A stretch of DNA of 64,000 nt from DASYGT01 sp035999365 (GTDB taxonomy: Bacteria > Actinomycetota > Actinomycetes > Mycobacteriales > Jatrophihabitantaceae), in assembly GCA_035999365.1 (NCBI GenBank), contig DASYGT010000044.1, positions 1 to 64,000 of the forward strand. Reading direction: 5' to 3'. Made by a program: the position numbers and the translations under genes. The notes under the pieces are model-generated. The model did not search any database and was not told where the DNA came from. It worked only from the letters and a program-made list of their open reading frames with translations. Shown here piece after piece: positions 45,148 through 54,080 of this stretch. Every line of letters starts with the position of its first letter. Position 1 is the stretch's first letter.

Positions 45148-45584
45148 TGGGAAACCTGCTTGATCTCGAAGGGCTGCGGCTTCTGCGCGGCGTGCGGGTG
45201 CTCAGGCCCGGCGTACACCTTGAGCTTCTTGAGCTGGGCGCGGCCCAGCGTGTTCTTCGGGAGCATGCCGCGGACGGCAAGCTCGATGACGCGCTGCGGC
45301 TTGGTGTCGAGCAGCTCTCCGACGGTGCGCTGCGACAGGCCGCCCGGATACCCGGAGTGGCGGTAGCGGAACTCGTCGCGCTTCTGCCCCGTGACCGCCA
45401 CCTTCGCGGCGTTGATGATGATCACGAAATCGCCGGTGTCGACGTGCTGCGCGAACTGCGGCTTGTGCTTGCCGCGCAACAGCGTCGCGGCCTGGCTGGC
45501 GAGGCGTCCCAGCACGACGTCATTGGCGTCGATGACGCGCCAGCGGCGCTCGATCTCGCCGGGCTTGGGGGTATAGGTACCCAC
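45144..45584 (-). CDS. rplM: 50S ribosomal protein L13
   Basis: 146 residues. After the start TYTPKPGEIERRWRVIDA, VLGRLASQAATLLRGKHKP and GMLPKNTLGR are diagnostic. I use the GTG at 45584, which gives the family length and has a purine tract AAAGAGAG upstream; the frame stays open further but the extra part is not L13-like. Leads the rplM-rpsI-glmM unit; divergent from the sortase gene. Confidence 0.96.
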   Translation of the reverse strand: MGTYTPKPGEIERRWRVIDANDVVLGRLASQAATLLRGKHKPQFAQHVDTGDFVIIINAAKVAVTGQKRDEFRYRHSGYPGGLSQRTVGELLDTKPQRVIELAVRGMLPKNTLGRAQLKKLKVYAGPEHPHAAQKPQPFEIKQVSQ

Positions 45585-45860
45585 GACAACTCTCTTTCCG
45601 GTCTTCACGCCGTCCGAGACGGCGCCCTCGCGGTCACGTGGCCGGACTTCCGGCTGTGGACCCCGAGGCATGGCCTGCGCGCGCAAGGATGCCTGCGCAC
45701 CAACGGGCAACTGTACCGGGGCCGCTCACCGGTCTCCAAATCGCCGCTGCCGTCCCGCCGACCTCGCGAATCGGAGGCTGCTCCGTGTCGTTTACCGTGG
45801 TAGGTAGCCGGAACCGAACACTTGCGCCTATTGCGCACCTTCCGAACGGGGCACAGCGAC

Positions 45861-46610
45861 ATGAGCGGCTGGGCGGTTGATCTGCGCCTGACGACGCGAC
45901 GCTCGCTGCACCGCGTGATCCGACGGGCGCAGCGGTGGAAGGAGCACTCGCGCGCGAAGCACGTCGGCTGGGTGCCGTTCCTCCTGGTGATCGCCTCCAT
46001 CATCGTCTTCGCCGGTGCGGGAATTACCTGGGTCACGTCGCCGTATTGGCACAAGACCGTCACCGCCGCTCCCTCGCGCAACGTCGGCATCGTCCCGGTC
46101 AAGGCGACGGCAGTGTCGCCAGTCTTCGTTTCGCCTATCCGCATCGAGATCCCCGCGTTGCAGGTCGCGGCCCCGATCGTCGATGTCGTCACCGTCAACG
46201 GCGCGCTCGACGTGCCGCTGAACCCGAAGATCGTCGGCTGGTGGAAGTACGGCGCCGCCCCCGGCGCCACGAAGGGCACGGCGATCCTCGACGGGCACAT
46301 CAACTATGCAGGCGTCGAGGGCGTCCTGTCCCGCATCGGCACACTGAACCCGGGCGACGCGGTCTACATCTGGGGATTCAGCCACGGCAAGAAGACGCGG
46401 CTCGCCTTCACGATCACCGGCGTCCGCACGTACAGCAAGGAGCGACTGCCGTACCAGCAGATCTTCGATCAGCAGAGCATCGGCCGGCTGGCGATCGTCA
46501 CGTGCGGCGGGCCCTTCGACGCGAGCACCGGCAACTACCGCGACAACATCGTCGCTTTCGCCGTTCCGGCCGCCACGCCTGCGCCTGCTGCGTCACGGAC
46601 GGGGACGTAG
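45861..46610 (+). CDS. Class E/F-type sortase
   Basis: 249-residue membrane-anchored transpeptidase. Cytoplasmic basic N-terminus, one helix (about 38-60), then the sortase barrel with catalytic His146 (DGHIN), Cys215 (IVTCGG) and Arg227 (NYRDN). The sorting-signal class cannot be fixed; no LPxTG-type substrate protein is visible nearby. ATG at 45861 has only a weak GGGG upstream. Its last 18 bp overlap the end of the convergent ABC-F gene. Confidence 0.9.
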   Translation: MSGWAVDLRLTTRRSLHRVIRRAQRWKEHSRAKHVGWVPFLLVIASIIVFAGAGITWVTSPYWHKTVTAAPSRNVGIVPVKATAVSPVFVSPIRIEIPALQVAAPIVDVVTVNGALDVPLNPKIVGWWKYGAAPGATKGTAILDGHINYAGVEGVLSRIGTLNPGDAVYIWGFSHGKKTRLAFTITGVRTYSKERLPYQQIFDQQSIGRLAIVTCGGPFDASTGNYRDNIVAFAVPAATPAPAASRTGT

Positions 46611-48215
46611 TACCCGCGTCTCGTCGAAGACCGGATCGTCCGACGGGTAGACGGTGCCCTCCGCACCGAAGATCAGGAAGCGATCGAAGGAGCGCGCGAA
46701 CCACCGGTCGTGCGTCACCGCGAGCACCGTGCCCTCGAAGGCGGTCAGCGCCTCCTCGAGCGCCTCGGCACTGAGGACGTCGAGGTTGTCGGTCGGCTCG
46801 TCGAGCAGCAGCAACGTCGCCCCGGACAGTTCGAGCAGCAGGATCTGGAAGCGGGCCTGCTGGCCGCCCGACAGCGAACCGAAGCTCTGATCGCCCTGCT
46901 GGTCGAGCCCGTATCTGCGCAACGCCCCCATCGCCCGTCCCCGGTCGAGCCCGGCTCGGCCGTCGTCGCCGCGCCACAGCAGTTCGACCAGCACCGAGCC
47001 GTGCCAATCGGGATGCGCATGTGTCTGCGCGAACAGACCCGGCACGACCCGGGCACCCAACCGCCACTCGCCGGTGTGCGCGACCGCGTCGCCACCCAAC
47101 AGCCTCAGGAAATGGGACTTGCCCGCGCCATTGGCCCCGAGCACGCCGACGCGCTCGCCGTAGAAGATCTCGGCGTCGAAGGGCTGCATCAGGCCGGTCA
47201 GTTCGAGTTCGGCGCATGTCACCGCGCGAACGCCAGTGCGGCCACCGCGCAATCGCATGGCCACGCTCTGATCGCGCGGCCGGTCCGGCGGTGGCCCCGC
47301 CGCCTCGAACCTCTCGAGGCGGGTGCACATGGCCCGGTAGCGCGAGGCCATGTCGGGGCTGTTCTTGGCCTGTTGCTGCAGCGTGCGGACGAGCTCCCTG
47401 AGACGTTCGTGTTCCTCGTCCCATCGTCGGCGAACCTCCGCCATTCGCTCGTGCTTGTGTGCGCGCGCGTCGTGATAGGACGCGAAACCGCCACCGTGCA
47501 CCCAGACGGTGCCCCCCTCGACCGTCACGATGCGGTCGGCGACATTGGCGAGCAGTTCGCGGTCGTGGCTCACGAACAGGAGCGATTTCGCCGTGTCGTT
47601 GAGTCTGTCCTCGAGCCAACGCTTGCCGGGCACATCCAGGTAGTTGTCCGGCTCGTCGAGCAGCAGCACGTCATCAGGACCGCGCAAGAGGAACTCCAGA
47701 GCGAGGCGCTTCTGCTCGCCGCCGGACAGCGTCTCGAGTTCGCGGTACTTGCACGACTCGTACGGGATCCCCAGCGACGAGACGGCGACCGTGTCCCACA
47801 GCACCTCGGCCTCGTACCCACCGCAGTCACCCCAATGGGCCAGAGCGTGTGCGTAGTCCAGCTGGGTGCGTTCGTCGTCACGGTCCATGAGGGCGAGTTC
47901 CGTGGCAGCCAGGGCATCCCACGCTTCGCGGATGGGATCGGGAGACAGGCCGACGAGGAACTCCTGCACGGTCGTCGAATCTCGGACCGATCCGATGAAC
48001 TGGCGCATGACGCCGAGCCCGCCGCTACGCGAGATCGCTCCTTCCTGAATGGGGAGATCGCCCGCGATGAGACGGAGCAATGTCGTCTTCCCCGTGCCGT
48101 TGGCACCGACGAGCGCCGAACGGGTGCCCTCCCCTACACGGAAATCGACGTCGTGCAGCAGCAGCCGACCGTCGGGCAGCGCGTAGCGCAAACCGCTGAT
48201 GTCGACGTATCCCAC
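46593..48215 (-). CDS. ABC-F family ATPase
   Basis: 540 residues with two ABC domains and no membrane part. Walker A GANGTGKT and GANGAGKS, signatures LSGGEQ and LSGGQQ, Walker B VLLLDEPDNYLD and LLLLDEPTDNLD, and an interdomain basic helical linker (about 255-310, HKHERMAEVRRRWDEEH). ABC-F proteins act on the ribosome, as translation factors or as antibiotic-resistance ribosome protectors; which role applies cannot be judged. ATG start, divergent from the flavin oxidase gene. Confidence 0.93.
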   Translation of the reverse strand: MGYVDISGLRYALPDGRLLLHDVDFRVGEGTRSALVGANGTGKTTLLRLIAGDLPIQEGAISRSGGLGVMRQFIGSVRDSTTVQEFLVGLSPDPIREAWDALAATELALMDRDDERTQLDYAHALAHWGDCGGYEAEVLWDTVAVSSLGIPYESCKYRELETLSGGEQKRLALEFLLRGPDDVLLLDEPDNYLDVPGKRWLEDRLNDTAKSLLFVSHDRELLANVADRIVTVEGGTVWVHGGGFASYHDARAHKHERMAEVRRRWDEEHERLRELVRTLQQQAKNSPDMASRYRAMCTRLERFEAAGPPPDRPRDQSVAMRLRGGRTGVRAVTCAELELTGLMQPFDAEIFYGERVGVLGANGAGKSHFLRLLGGDAVAHTGEWRLGARVVPGLFAQTHAHPDWHGSVLVELLWRGDDGRAGLDRGRAMGALRRYGLDQQGDQSFGSLSGGQQARFQILLLELSGATLLLLDEPTDNLDVLSAEALEEALTAFEGTVLAVTHDRWFARSFDRFLIFGAEGTVYPSDDPVFDETRVLRPRP

Positions 48216-48258
48216 TGCACCATCTCACCGCACTGCGGCAGCGATATACGCCGCCGGG

Positions 48259-48264
48259 CACAAT
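48259..48264 (+). promoter_or_regulatory. -10 box of the flavin oxidase operon
   Basis: CACAAT, 7 nt before the ATG at 48272, which lacks a Shine-Dalgarno. Confidence 0.4.
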
Positions 48265-48271
48265 CACGGTC

Positions 48272-49636
48272 ATGACGGCCCCTGTGTCCGAGCTGCAGTC
48301 CGTGCTCCCAGCGGGCTGTGTGGTCACCGACCGTGACGTCATGGCCGTATACCGCCAGGACTGGGCGCGTGATCCGGACGCCGGCTGGCCGATCGCGGTC
48401 GTCCGCCCCACGACGACCGACGACGTCCAGGCGACGCTGCGGTGGGCGACGCGGCACGGTGTTCCGGTCGTCCCGCGGGGCGCCGGGTCGGGGCTGTCGG
48501 GCGGGGCGACCGCGGTCGACGATGGAATCGTCTTGTCACTCGAGCAGATGCGCCACATCGTCGTCGACCCGGTTTCACGCGTCGCCGTCGCGCAGCCCGG
48601 GCTGCTCAACGTCGAGGTCAAGAGTGCTGCCGCCGAACACGGCCTGTGGTACCCGCCCGACCCTTCGTCGTTCGAGATGTGCTCGATCGGCGGCAACGCG
48701 GCTACCAACGCCGGCGGGTTGTGTTGTGTGAAATACGGCGTGACCACCGACTACGTCCTCGGCATGCAGGTAGTGCTCGCCGACGGCACGGCGCTGCGGT
48801 TGGGGGGCCCTCGATTGAAGGACGTCGCAGGCTTCTCGTTGACCAAGCTGTTCGTCGGATCCGAGGGCACCCTCGGCGTGATCACCGAACTCACTCTGCG
48901 ACTGCTACCCGCACCGCCACCGGCATCGACGATGGTGGCTACCTTCGCGTCGATCGAGGCGGCCGCCGACGCCGTCCTGGCGATCACATCGACCCTGCGT
49001 CCGTCGATGCTCGAACTGATGGACCGCACGTCGATCAACGCTGTCGAGGATTACGCGAGCATGGGGCTTGACCGTTCTGCCGATGCCCTGTTGATCGGTC
49101 GTTCGGATGCCCCAGGTGTCGCGGCCTCGAGCGAGATTTCCCTTATGGAAGCGGCATGTTTGCGGTATGGCGCGAGCGAGGTCTTCTGCACTGACGACGT
49201 GCAGGAAGGCGACGCGTTCGCCACGGCCCGACGTGCCGCCTTCCCGGCACTGGAGCGTTTGGGCGACCTCCTGTTGGAGGACGTCGGCGTCGCGTTGCCT
49301 GCCCTGCCTGCCCTGGTTCGCGGCGTCCAGAAGATCGCTGCGGACAACGGCGTCACCATCGCCTTGGTCGCCCATGCCGGTGACGGCAACACCCATCCAC
49401 TCGTCGTGTACAACGCGGCGGATCCACTTGCCACCGCTCGCGCATACCGTGCGTTCGGTGCAGTGATGGACCTCGCGATCGACCTCGGTGGCACGATCAC
49501 GGGTGAACACGGGGTCGGTCGCCTCAAGAAGGCGTGGCTGCCCGCATACCTCGGCGAGGACGTGATGGCACTCACGCGACGGATCAAGGACGCGCTGGAT
49601 CCGGCCGGCATCCTCAATCCCGGTGCCGTGCTGTGA
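48272..49636 (+). CDS. FAD-linked oxidase, GlcD/D-lactate dehydrogenase type
   Basis: 454 residues: PCMH-type FAD-binding domain (about 35-215, PRGAGSGLSGGATAVDDGIVL and PPDPSSFEMCSIGGNAATNAGG) and the C-terminal FAD-oxidase domain ending with HAGDGNTHPL, GEHGVGRLKKAWL and ALDPAGILNPG. Members oxidise 2-hydroxyacids such as glycolate or D-lactate; the exact substrate is open. Its TGA overlaps the next gene's GTG (GTGA). Confidence 0.92.
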   Translation: MTAPVSELQSVLPAGCVVTDRDVMAVYRQDWARDPDAGWPIAVVRPTTTDDVQATLRWATRHGVPVVPRGAGSGLSGGATAVDDGIVLSLEQMRHIVVDPVSRVAVAQPGLLNVEVKSAAAEHGLWYPPDPSSFEMCSIGGNAATNAGGLCCVKYGVTTDYVLGMQVVLADGTALRLGGPRLKDVAGFSLTKLFVGSEGTLGVITELTLRLLPAPPPASTMVATFASIEAAADAVLAITSTLRPSMLELMDRTSINAVEDYASMGLDRSADALLIGRSDAPGVAASSEISLMEAACLRYGASEVFCTDDVQEGDAFATARRAAFPALERLGDLLLEDVGVALPALPALVRGVQKIAADNGVTIALVAHAGDGNTHPLVVYNAADPLATARAYRAFGAVMDLAIDLGGTITGEHGVGRLKKAWLPAYLGEDVMALTRRIKDALDPAGILNPGAVL

Positions 49637-50280
49637 CCACCACCGTCCTGCTGATCGTCACCGTCGTGATTGCCGCCGCGGACTGGGTGGCGGTCGCACG
49701 CAAGCAGCATCGCGTCGAACTTGTCGCGAAACCACTCACGCTGATCGTCCTCATCGCAGCGACCGGCTTCGCCGACACGGGCCACGCCAAGCCCTGGCTG
49801 ATGGCCGGCCTCGTCCTCGGCCTGCTCGGCGACGTCTTCCTCATGTTCTCGGACGAGTCCGCACGCTCAGCAGACAGTGCGTTCCTCGCGGGTCTGGGCA
49901 GCTTCCTGCTGGGGCATCTCGCCTACCTCGTTGCCTTCACCCGGCACGGTCTGCACGGCTGGCAGATGCTCGCCGGGGCGCTGGTGGTCGGGGGCGTCAG
50001 CGCGCTCACGGTTCCGCATGTACTGCAGGGCGCACGCGCGCACGGCGGCACCCCGCTCGCGGCCGCGGTGGGCGGCTACGCGGCGGCGCTCGGCGCGATG
50101 ACGATCCTCGGCTTCGGCACCGCGGCAGTCGCGACGGCCGTCGGGGCGTTGCTCTTCCTGCTTTCCGATACGACGATCGCCCGGCAGCGCTTCGTCAGCC
50201 CGATGTTGCGCGGTCCGCTGATCATCATTGTGACGTACCACCTTGGGCAGATCCTGATCGTCGCCGGGCTCATCCGCTGA
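49633..50280 (+). CDS. YhhN/TMEM86-type membrane protein
   Basis: 215 residues, about eight short transmembrane helices. LLGDVFLMF (near residue 60) and LSDTTIA (near 178) with ERF-like FVSPM are the Asp-bearing motifs of the YhhN family; eukaryotic TMEM86 proteins of this family are lysoplasmalogenases, and bacterial function is largely unproven. Starts with GTG overlapping the upstream oxidase stop by 4 nt, so it is co-translated. Confidence 0.85.
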   Translation: MTTTVLLIVTVVIAAADWVAVARKQHRVELVAKPLTLIVLIAATGFADTGHAKPWLMAGLVLGLLGDVFLMFSDESARSADSAFLAGLGSFLLGHLAYLVAFTRHGLHGWQMLAGALVVGGVSALTVPHVLQGARAHGGTPLAAAVGGYAAALGAMTILGFGTAAVATAVGALLFLLSDTTIARQRFVSPMLRGPLIIIVTYHLGQILIVAGLIR

Positions 50281-50284
50281 CGCC

Positions 50285-50290
50285 TACGCT
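50285..50290 (+). promoter_or_regulatory. -10 box giving a leaderless RBBP9-type hydrolase mRNA
   Basis: TACGCT, 6 nt before the ATG at 50297, inside the short gap after the YhhN gene. Confidence 0.45.
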
Positions 50291-50296
50291 CTGAGC

Positions 50297-50884
50297 ATGC
50301 CGCGCCGCCCGACCAGAACCGTGCCGACCGTCGTCCTGCATGGCTGGCAGGGATCGACGGGTGATCACTGGCAGGTGTGGCTCGCCGCGCAGCTACGAGG
50401 CACTGGCCGCGAGGTGAGGTTCCCCGACCTTCCTGATGCCGGCACACCGAACCTCGACGCCTGGCTCGTCGCCCTCGACGGCGTACTGGCCGGCCTGCCG
50501 CCCGACGGTTTTGACCTGGTCGCACACTCGTTGGGCTCGATCCTCTGGCTGCACCACGTCACGCGCGAGACGGCATCACCTCGCCCGGCTCGGGTCGCAC
50601 TCGTCGCGCCGATCTCACCCCACACCGACATCGTCGAACTCGCTTCGTTCTTCCCGGTTCCTCTCGACGTCGATCAGGTCCGCCACGGCGCCGACGGCAC
50701 GGTGCTCGTCGCGAGCGACAACGACCCGTACACACCGGAGGGCATCGCCGAGTCCTACGCCCGCCCGCTCAAGATTCCGACGACCGTCATCCAGGGTGGT
50801 GGCCATCTGAATGTCGAGGCGGGGTTCGGACCATGGCCGGCCATGCTCGACTGGTGCGGCCGCGACAACCTCGCGTTCTTCTGA
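50297..50884 (+). CDS. RBBP9/YdeN-type serine hydrolase
   Basis: 195-residue single-domain alpha/beta hydrolase. HGWQGSTGDHWQ oxyanion region, nucleophile Ser78 in AHSLGS, acid residue in ASDNDPYT and His in GGGHLNVEAGFG. The GHLN and FGPWP features are typical of the RBBP9/YdeN group, whose natural substrates are mostly unknown. Appears to have its own leaderless start although it follows the YhhN gene by 16 bp. Confidence 0.88.
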   Translation: MPRRPTRTVPTVVLHGWQGSTGDHWQVWLAAQLRGTGREVRFPDLPDAGTPNLDAWLVALDGVLAGLPPDGFDLVAHSLGSILWLHHVTRETASPRPARVALVAPISPHTDIVELASFFPVPLDVDQVRHGADGTVLVASDNDPYTPEGIAESYARPLKIPTTVIQGGGHLNVEAGFGPWPAMLDWCGRDNLAFF

Positions 50885-50902
50885 CGTCCGGCGTCGGCCC
50901 GC

Positions 50903-51808
50903 TCAGCCGACCGAGACGGGCTGGGGTGCCGGTTCCACGCTCATGACGGTGCGCGGTGGCTGCCATCCCGGCGGCGCGAAGAGGTAACCCCATCGCTCGC
51001 GCCAGCTGCTGCTGGCGCGGAGATCACGGATGATCGCCGCGTACTCGTGATACTGCAGCCGGAACGGGTTGTAGCTGTCGACGTTCGTCGTAAGGCCATA
51101 GGTGGGGCGATGCGTCTCGTCGACGTACGACCCGAACATGCGGTCCCAGACGATCAGCATCCCGGCGTAGTTCTTGTCGAGGTAGTCGGGATCACTCGCA
51201 TGGTGCACGCGGTGGTGAGACGGCGTGTTGAAGACGTATTCGACCGGGCGCCACATCTTGTCGATCTTCTCGGTGTGGACGAAGAACTGGAAGATGAGGT
51301 TGACCGAGAATGCGGTGAAGATCATCCATGGCGGCATACCCAACAGCGGCAGCGGCACCCAGACCAGCAGCTCCCACCACGGGTTCCACTTCTGCCGGAC
51401 CGCCGTGGAGAGGTTGAACCGCTGACTGTTGTGGTGCGCCTGGTGAGCCGCCCAGAGGATGCGCACGCGGTGCGCCGCGCGATGCTCGGTGTAGAAGAGG
51501 AGGTCAACGGCAATGAGGGCGTAGACCCATGACCACCATTGGTGCGGATCGAGGCGAAGCGGCGACAGCTCGTAGAGCGCGGCATAACCGAGTAGCGCGG
51601 CGACCCGGGCCCCGCCGTTGACGACGACCGATCCCAACCCCATCAGGATGCTGGTGCGCGAATCGCGCCGTTCGTAGCCGACATAGATGCGCTCGGCCGT
51701 GGGGCCATCGTCGAGAAATCGCAGCGACATCGCCTCGAGCACGATGAAGAGGATGAACACGGGGATCGCGAAGGTCACCGGATCGCGCAGCGAACCGAGC
51801 AATGACAT
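50903..51808 (-). CDS. Sterol desaturase/fatty acid hydroxylase family protein
   Basis: 301-residue integral membrane diiron oxygenase. Hydrophobic helices near 10-28, 65-88, 95-115 and 165-185, with the histidine boxes HRAAH, HQAHHN and HHRVHH. It may hydroxylate or desaturate a lipid or alkylglycerol substrate; none is indicated. GGAGGA lies six bases before the ATG. Divergent from a TetR regulator with a palindromic operator between them, so it is probably that regulator's target. Confidence 0.9.
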   Translation of the reverse strand: MSLLGSLRDPVTFAIPVFILFIVLEAMSLRFLDDGPTAERIYVGYERRDSRTSILMGLGSVVVNGGARVAALLGYAALYELSPLRLDPHQWWSWVYALIAVDLLFYTEHRAAHRVRILWAAHQAHHNSQRFNLSTAVRQKWNPWWELLVWVPLPLLGMPPWMIFTAFSVNLIFQFFVHTEKIDKMWRPVEYVFNTPSHHRVHHASDPDYLDKNYAGMLIVWDRMFGSYVDETHRPTYGLTTNVDSYNPFRLQYHEYAAIIRDLRASSSWRERWGYLFAPPGWQPPRTVMSVEPAPQPVSVG

Positions 51809-51836
51809 CGGCGTCCTCCGACTGGTCCACGACGAA

Positions 51837-51867
51837 CTTACCCTGCGGTTACTTACCGTAGGGTAAG
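51837..51867. promoter_or_regulatory. Palindromic TetR operator
   Basis: CTTACCCTGCGGT (51837-51849) and ACCGTAGGGTAAG (51855-51867) form an inverted repeat with 12 of 13 positions matching around a 5-bp centre. It lies between the divergent desaturase and TetR genes and overlaps the TetR -10 box (51864-51869), so autorepression is expected. Confidence 0.8.
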
Positions 51868-51869
51868 AT
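51864..51869 (+). promoter_or_regulatory. -10 box giving a leaderless TetR mRNA
   Basis: TAAGAT, 7 nt before the ATG at 51877; the operator's right arm covers most of it. Confidence 0.5.
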
Positions 51870-51876
51870 CTCGGGC

Positions 51877-52485
51877 ATGTCCAGTGGTGCTCTCGTCGGG
51901 ACCAAGGGTGTGCCCCGTCCCGAACGCGAGCAGCAGATCATCGCGGCCGCGGTGGACGAATTCGCCGCACGTGGCTACGCCGCCGCGTCGATGGTCGTGA
52001 TCGCCCGGCGCGCGGGCATCTCCAAGCCGCTCATCTACCAATACTTCGGCTCGAAGGACGGCCTTTACCTGACCTGTCTGCACAGCGTGGCCGGTGGGCT
52101 GCTCGATCGACTCGAAGTCGCCGAGCTGAGCGTCGATGACTCCGTCGCGTCACGGATCCACGCCCTCCAGGCTGTCTTCGAGGCCCTCGAACCGCAACCG
52201 AGCGCGTGGCAGCTGCTGTACGACACCACCAAGCCGTCCGACGGTCCGATCGCGGCCGCCGCTCAGGATTATCAGCGGCGCACGGCTGCGCTCGCAGCGT
52301 CGGGGTCAGAGCGGTTCCTGCGCGCCCGCGGGCTTACCGACTCCCTCGATGCGTCCGCGCTGACGGCAGTCTGGATGGGGCTGGTGGATTCACTCGTCCT
52401 GTGGTGGCTGCATCATCCGCAGGAGACCGCCGCAGACATGGTGCAGCGCTGCTATCGGCTGATCTCGGCCGTTACGGCCGGCTGA
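51877..52485 (+). CDS. TetR-family repressor
   Basis: 202 residues. N-terminal helix-turn-helix (about 18-62: REQQIIAAAVDEFAARGYAA, then GISKPLIYQYFGSKDGLY), and a helical ligand-binding domain with SWMG-type C-terminal helices. The likely target is the palindrome upstream, controlling itself and the divergent sterol-desaturase-family gene. The last 14 bp overlap the end of the convergent truA. Confidence 0.93.
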   Translation: MSSGALVGTKGVPRPEREQQIIAAAVDEFAARGYAAASMVVIARRAGISKPLIYQYFGSKDGLYLTCLHSVAGGLLDRLEVAELSVDDSVASRIHALQAVFEALEPQPSAWQLLYDTTKPSDGPIAAAAQDYQRRTAALAASGSERFLRARGLTDSLDASALTAVWMGLVDSLVLWWLHHPQETAADMVQRCYRLISAVTAG

Positions 52486-53344
52486 GCGGGGCTCGCACCG
52501 CGCGGGTGCGCTGAGCGCGATCGGCCAGCTCGGAGTCGGGCGGGTAACCGACACCGACCAGCGTCAGGCCGTGTGGCGCCGCCACCGTCACGTCGTCGGC
52601 CCGGCGGTCGTGTTCGAGCAGGGCGGCGGGCCAGTTCGGCATTCGCCGCCCGTCACCGACGGCGATCAGAGCACCGACGAGTGACCGCACCATGGAATGG
52701 CAGAAGGCGTCTGCCTGCACCGTGCAGACGATCTCATCGTCGATCCGCTCCACGTCCAGACGCTGCATGGTCCGGACACTCGTGCTGCCTTTGCGGAATC
52801 GACAGAACGCGGCGAAGTCGTGCAACCCCAGCAGCTGTCGGGCCGCCTCTGCCATGGCCGCCTCGTCGAGCGGGCGAGGCCAGTTGAGAACGAGGCGCCG
52901 GCGCAACGGTGTGACGCCGGTCGGCCGGTCGCAGATCCGGTACTCGTAACGACGCCACAGCGCACTGAAGCGGGCGTCGAACCCGCTCGGAGCGACGGTG
53001 ATCGCGCGGACACGCACGTCGGCAGCCAACAACCCGTTCACGCTGCGGACGAGGCGTGTGCCGGCGTCGCGCCACGCTGCTACGGGCAGATCCGCGTGCG
53101 CGACCTGTCCTGTCGCGTGCACGCCCGCGTCGGTACGCCCGGCGACGGTCAGGGCGACCTGTGCAAGCCGGAGCGCCGTCGCAAGTGCGGCCTGCACGTC
53201 TGCCTGGACGGTGCGCCGGCCGGGCTGGACGGCCCAGCCGGAGAAGTCTGTGCCGTCGTAGGAAAGATCGAGCCTGACCCGCTGCACAAACGCGTCGAGT
53301 GACGGATCGGCACCGCGGGAGACGTCGTTGTCGGCGTCACTCAT
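52472..53344 (-). CDS. truA: tRNA pseudouridine(38-40) synthase
   Basis: 290 residues. Catalytic Asp in GRTDAGVHATGQ, preceded by YDGTDFSGWAVQPG and followed by the FSALWRRYEYRI motif and FCHSMVRSLVGAL. Modifies U38-40 of the anticodon stem. I place the start at the ATG at 53344; a GTG two codons earlier is also possible. Follows rplQ by 31 bp in the order typical for actinobacteria. Confidence 0.96.
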   Translation of the reverse strand: MSDADNDVSRGADPSLDAFVQRVRLDLSYDGTDFSGWAVQPGRRTVQADVQAALATALRLAQVALTVAGRTDAGVHATGQVAHADLPVAAWRDAGTRLVRSVNGLLAADVRVRAITVAPSGFDARFSALWRRYEYRICDRPTGVTPLRRRLVLNWPRPLDEAAMAEAARQLLGLHDFAAFCRFRKGSTSVRTMQRLDVERIDDEIVCTVQADAFCHSMVRSLVGALIAVGDGRRMPNWPAALLEHDRRADDVTVAAPHGLTLVGVGYPPDSELADRAQRTRAVRAPLSRP

Positions 53345-53375
53345 GTGCACGATCCGTCACTCGACGGAGGTAGTT

Positions 53376-54056
53376 CTACTTCTCGGCGCCGTCGGCGTCC
53401 GGGTTCGCCGCGAGTTCTGCGCCGGCCTCGGGGGCGGCAACCGCGTCGACGGCGTCAGCTGCCTCGTCGACGTCGTCGTCGGCGAGGCCGAGCGCAGCCA
53501 GGCCGCCCTCGTCCGCACCGGCTTCGAGGGACGCTTCACCGGCGACAGCCTCAGGCAGCGCGGCGACCGAGGCGGCAGTCGGCGACTCGGCCTGGGCCTG
53601 TTCGGCGATCTCCTTCGTGCGACCCGATGGGGCCTTCTTGCCGGCCACCTTCGTGCCGCGCGCCTTCTCGGCTTCCTTGACGACCGATGCGGACGCCGTG
53701 AGCGCCTCGACGAGCTCGATCACTGCCATCGGGGCGTTGTCGCCCTTGCGCGGGTTGACCTTGACGATGCGGGTATAGCCGCCCGGACGCTCGGCGAATT
53801 TGGGACCGATCTCGGCGAACAACTTGTGCACGACGTCCTTGTCCCGAATCACCGTCATGACCTGGCGGCGGGCGTGCAGGTCGCCGCGTTTGGCGAAGGT
53901 CACCAGTCGCTCGGCGAGCGGTCGCAGCCGCTTGGCCTTCGCTTCGGTGGTGGTGATGCGGTCGTGCTCGAACAGCGAGGTCGCCAGGTTGGCGAGCATG
54001 AGCCGCTCGTGCGCGGGGCTACCGCCGAGGCGCGGGCCCTTGGTAGGCGTGGGCAT
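53376..54056 (-). CDS. rplQ: 50S ribosomal protein L17 with long C-terminal extension
   Basis: 226 residues. Residues 1-120 are normal L17 (GPRLGGSPAHERLMLANLATSLF, then HARRQVMTVIRDKDVVHKLF and GGYTRIVKVNPRKGDNAPMAVIELV). The last 105 residues are an Ala/Glu/Asp-rich tail with a central basic part (KEAEKARGTKVAGKKAPSG). Tails occur on other actinobacterial L17 proteins, but this one nearly doubles the length. AGGAG lies eight bases before the ATG. 24 bp after rpoA. Confidence 0.96.
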   Translation of the reverse strand: MPTPTKGPRLGGSPAHERLMLANLATSLFEHDRITTTEAKAKRLRPLAERLVTFAKRGDLHARRQVMTVIRDKDVVHKLFAEIGPKFAERPGGYTRIVKVNPRKGDNAPMAVIELVEALTASASVVKEAEKARGTKVAGKKAPSGRTKEIAEQAQAESPTAASVAALPEAVAGEASLEAGADEGGLAALGLADDDVDEAADAVDAVAAPEAGAELAANPDADGAEK

Positions 54057-54080
54057 GTGCGTGCTCCTAGGTGATGCGAA

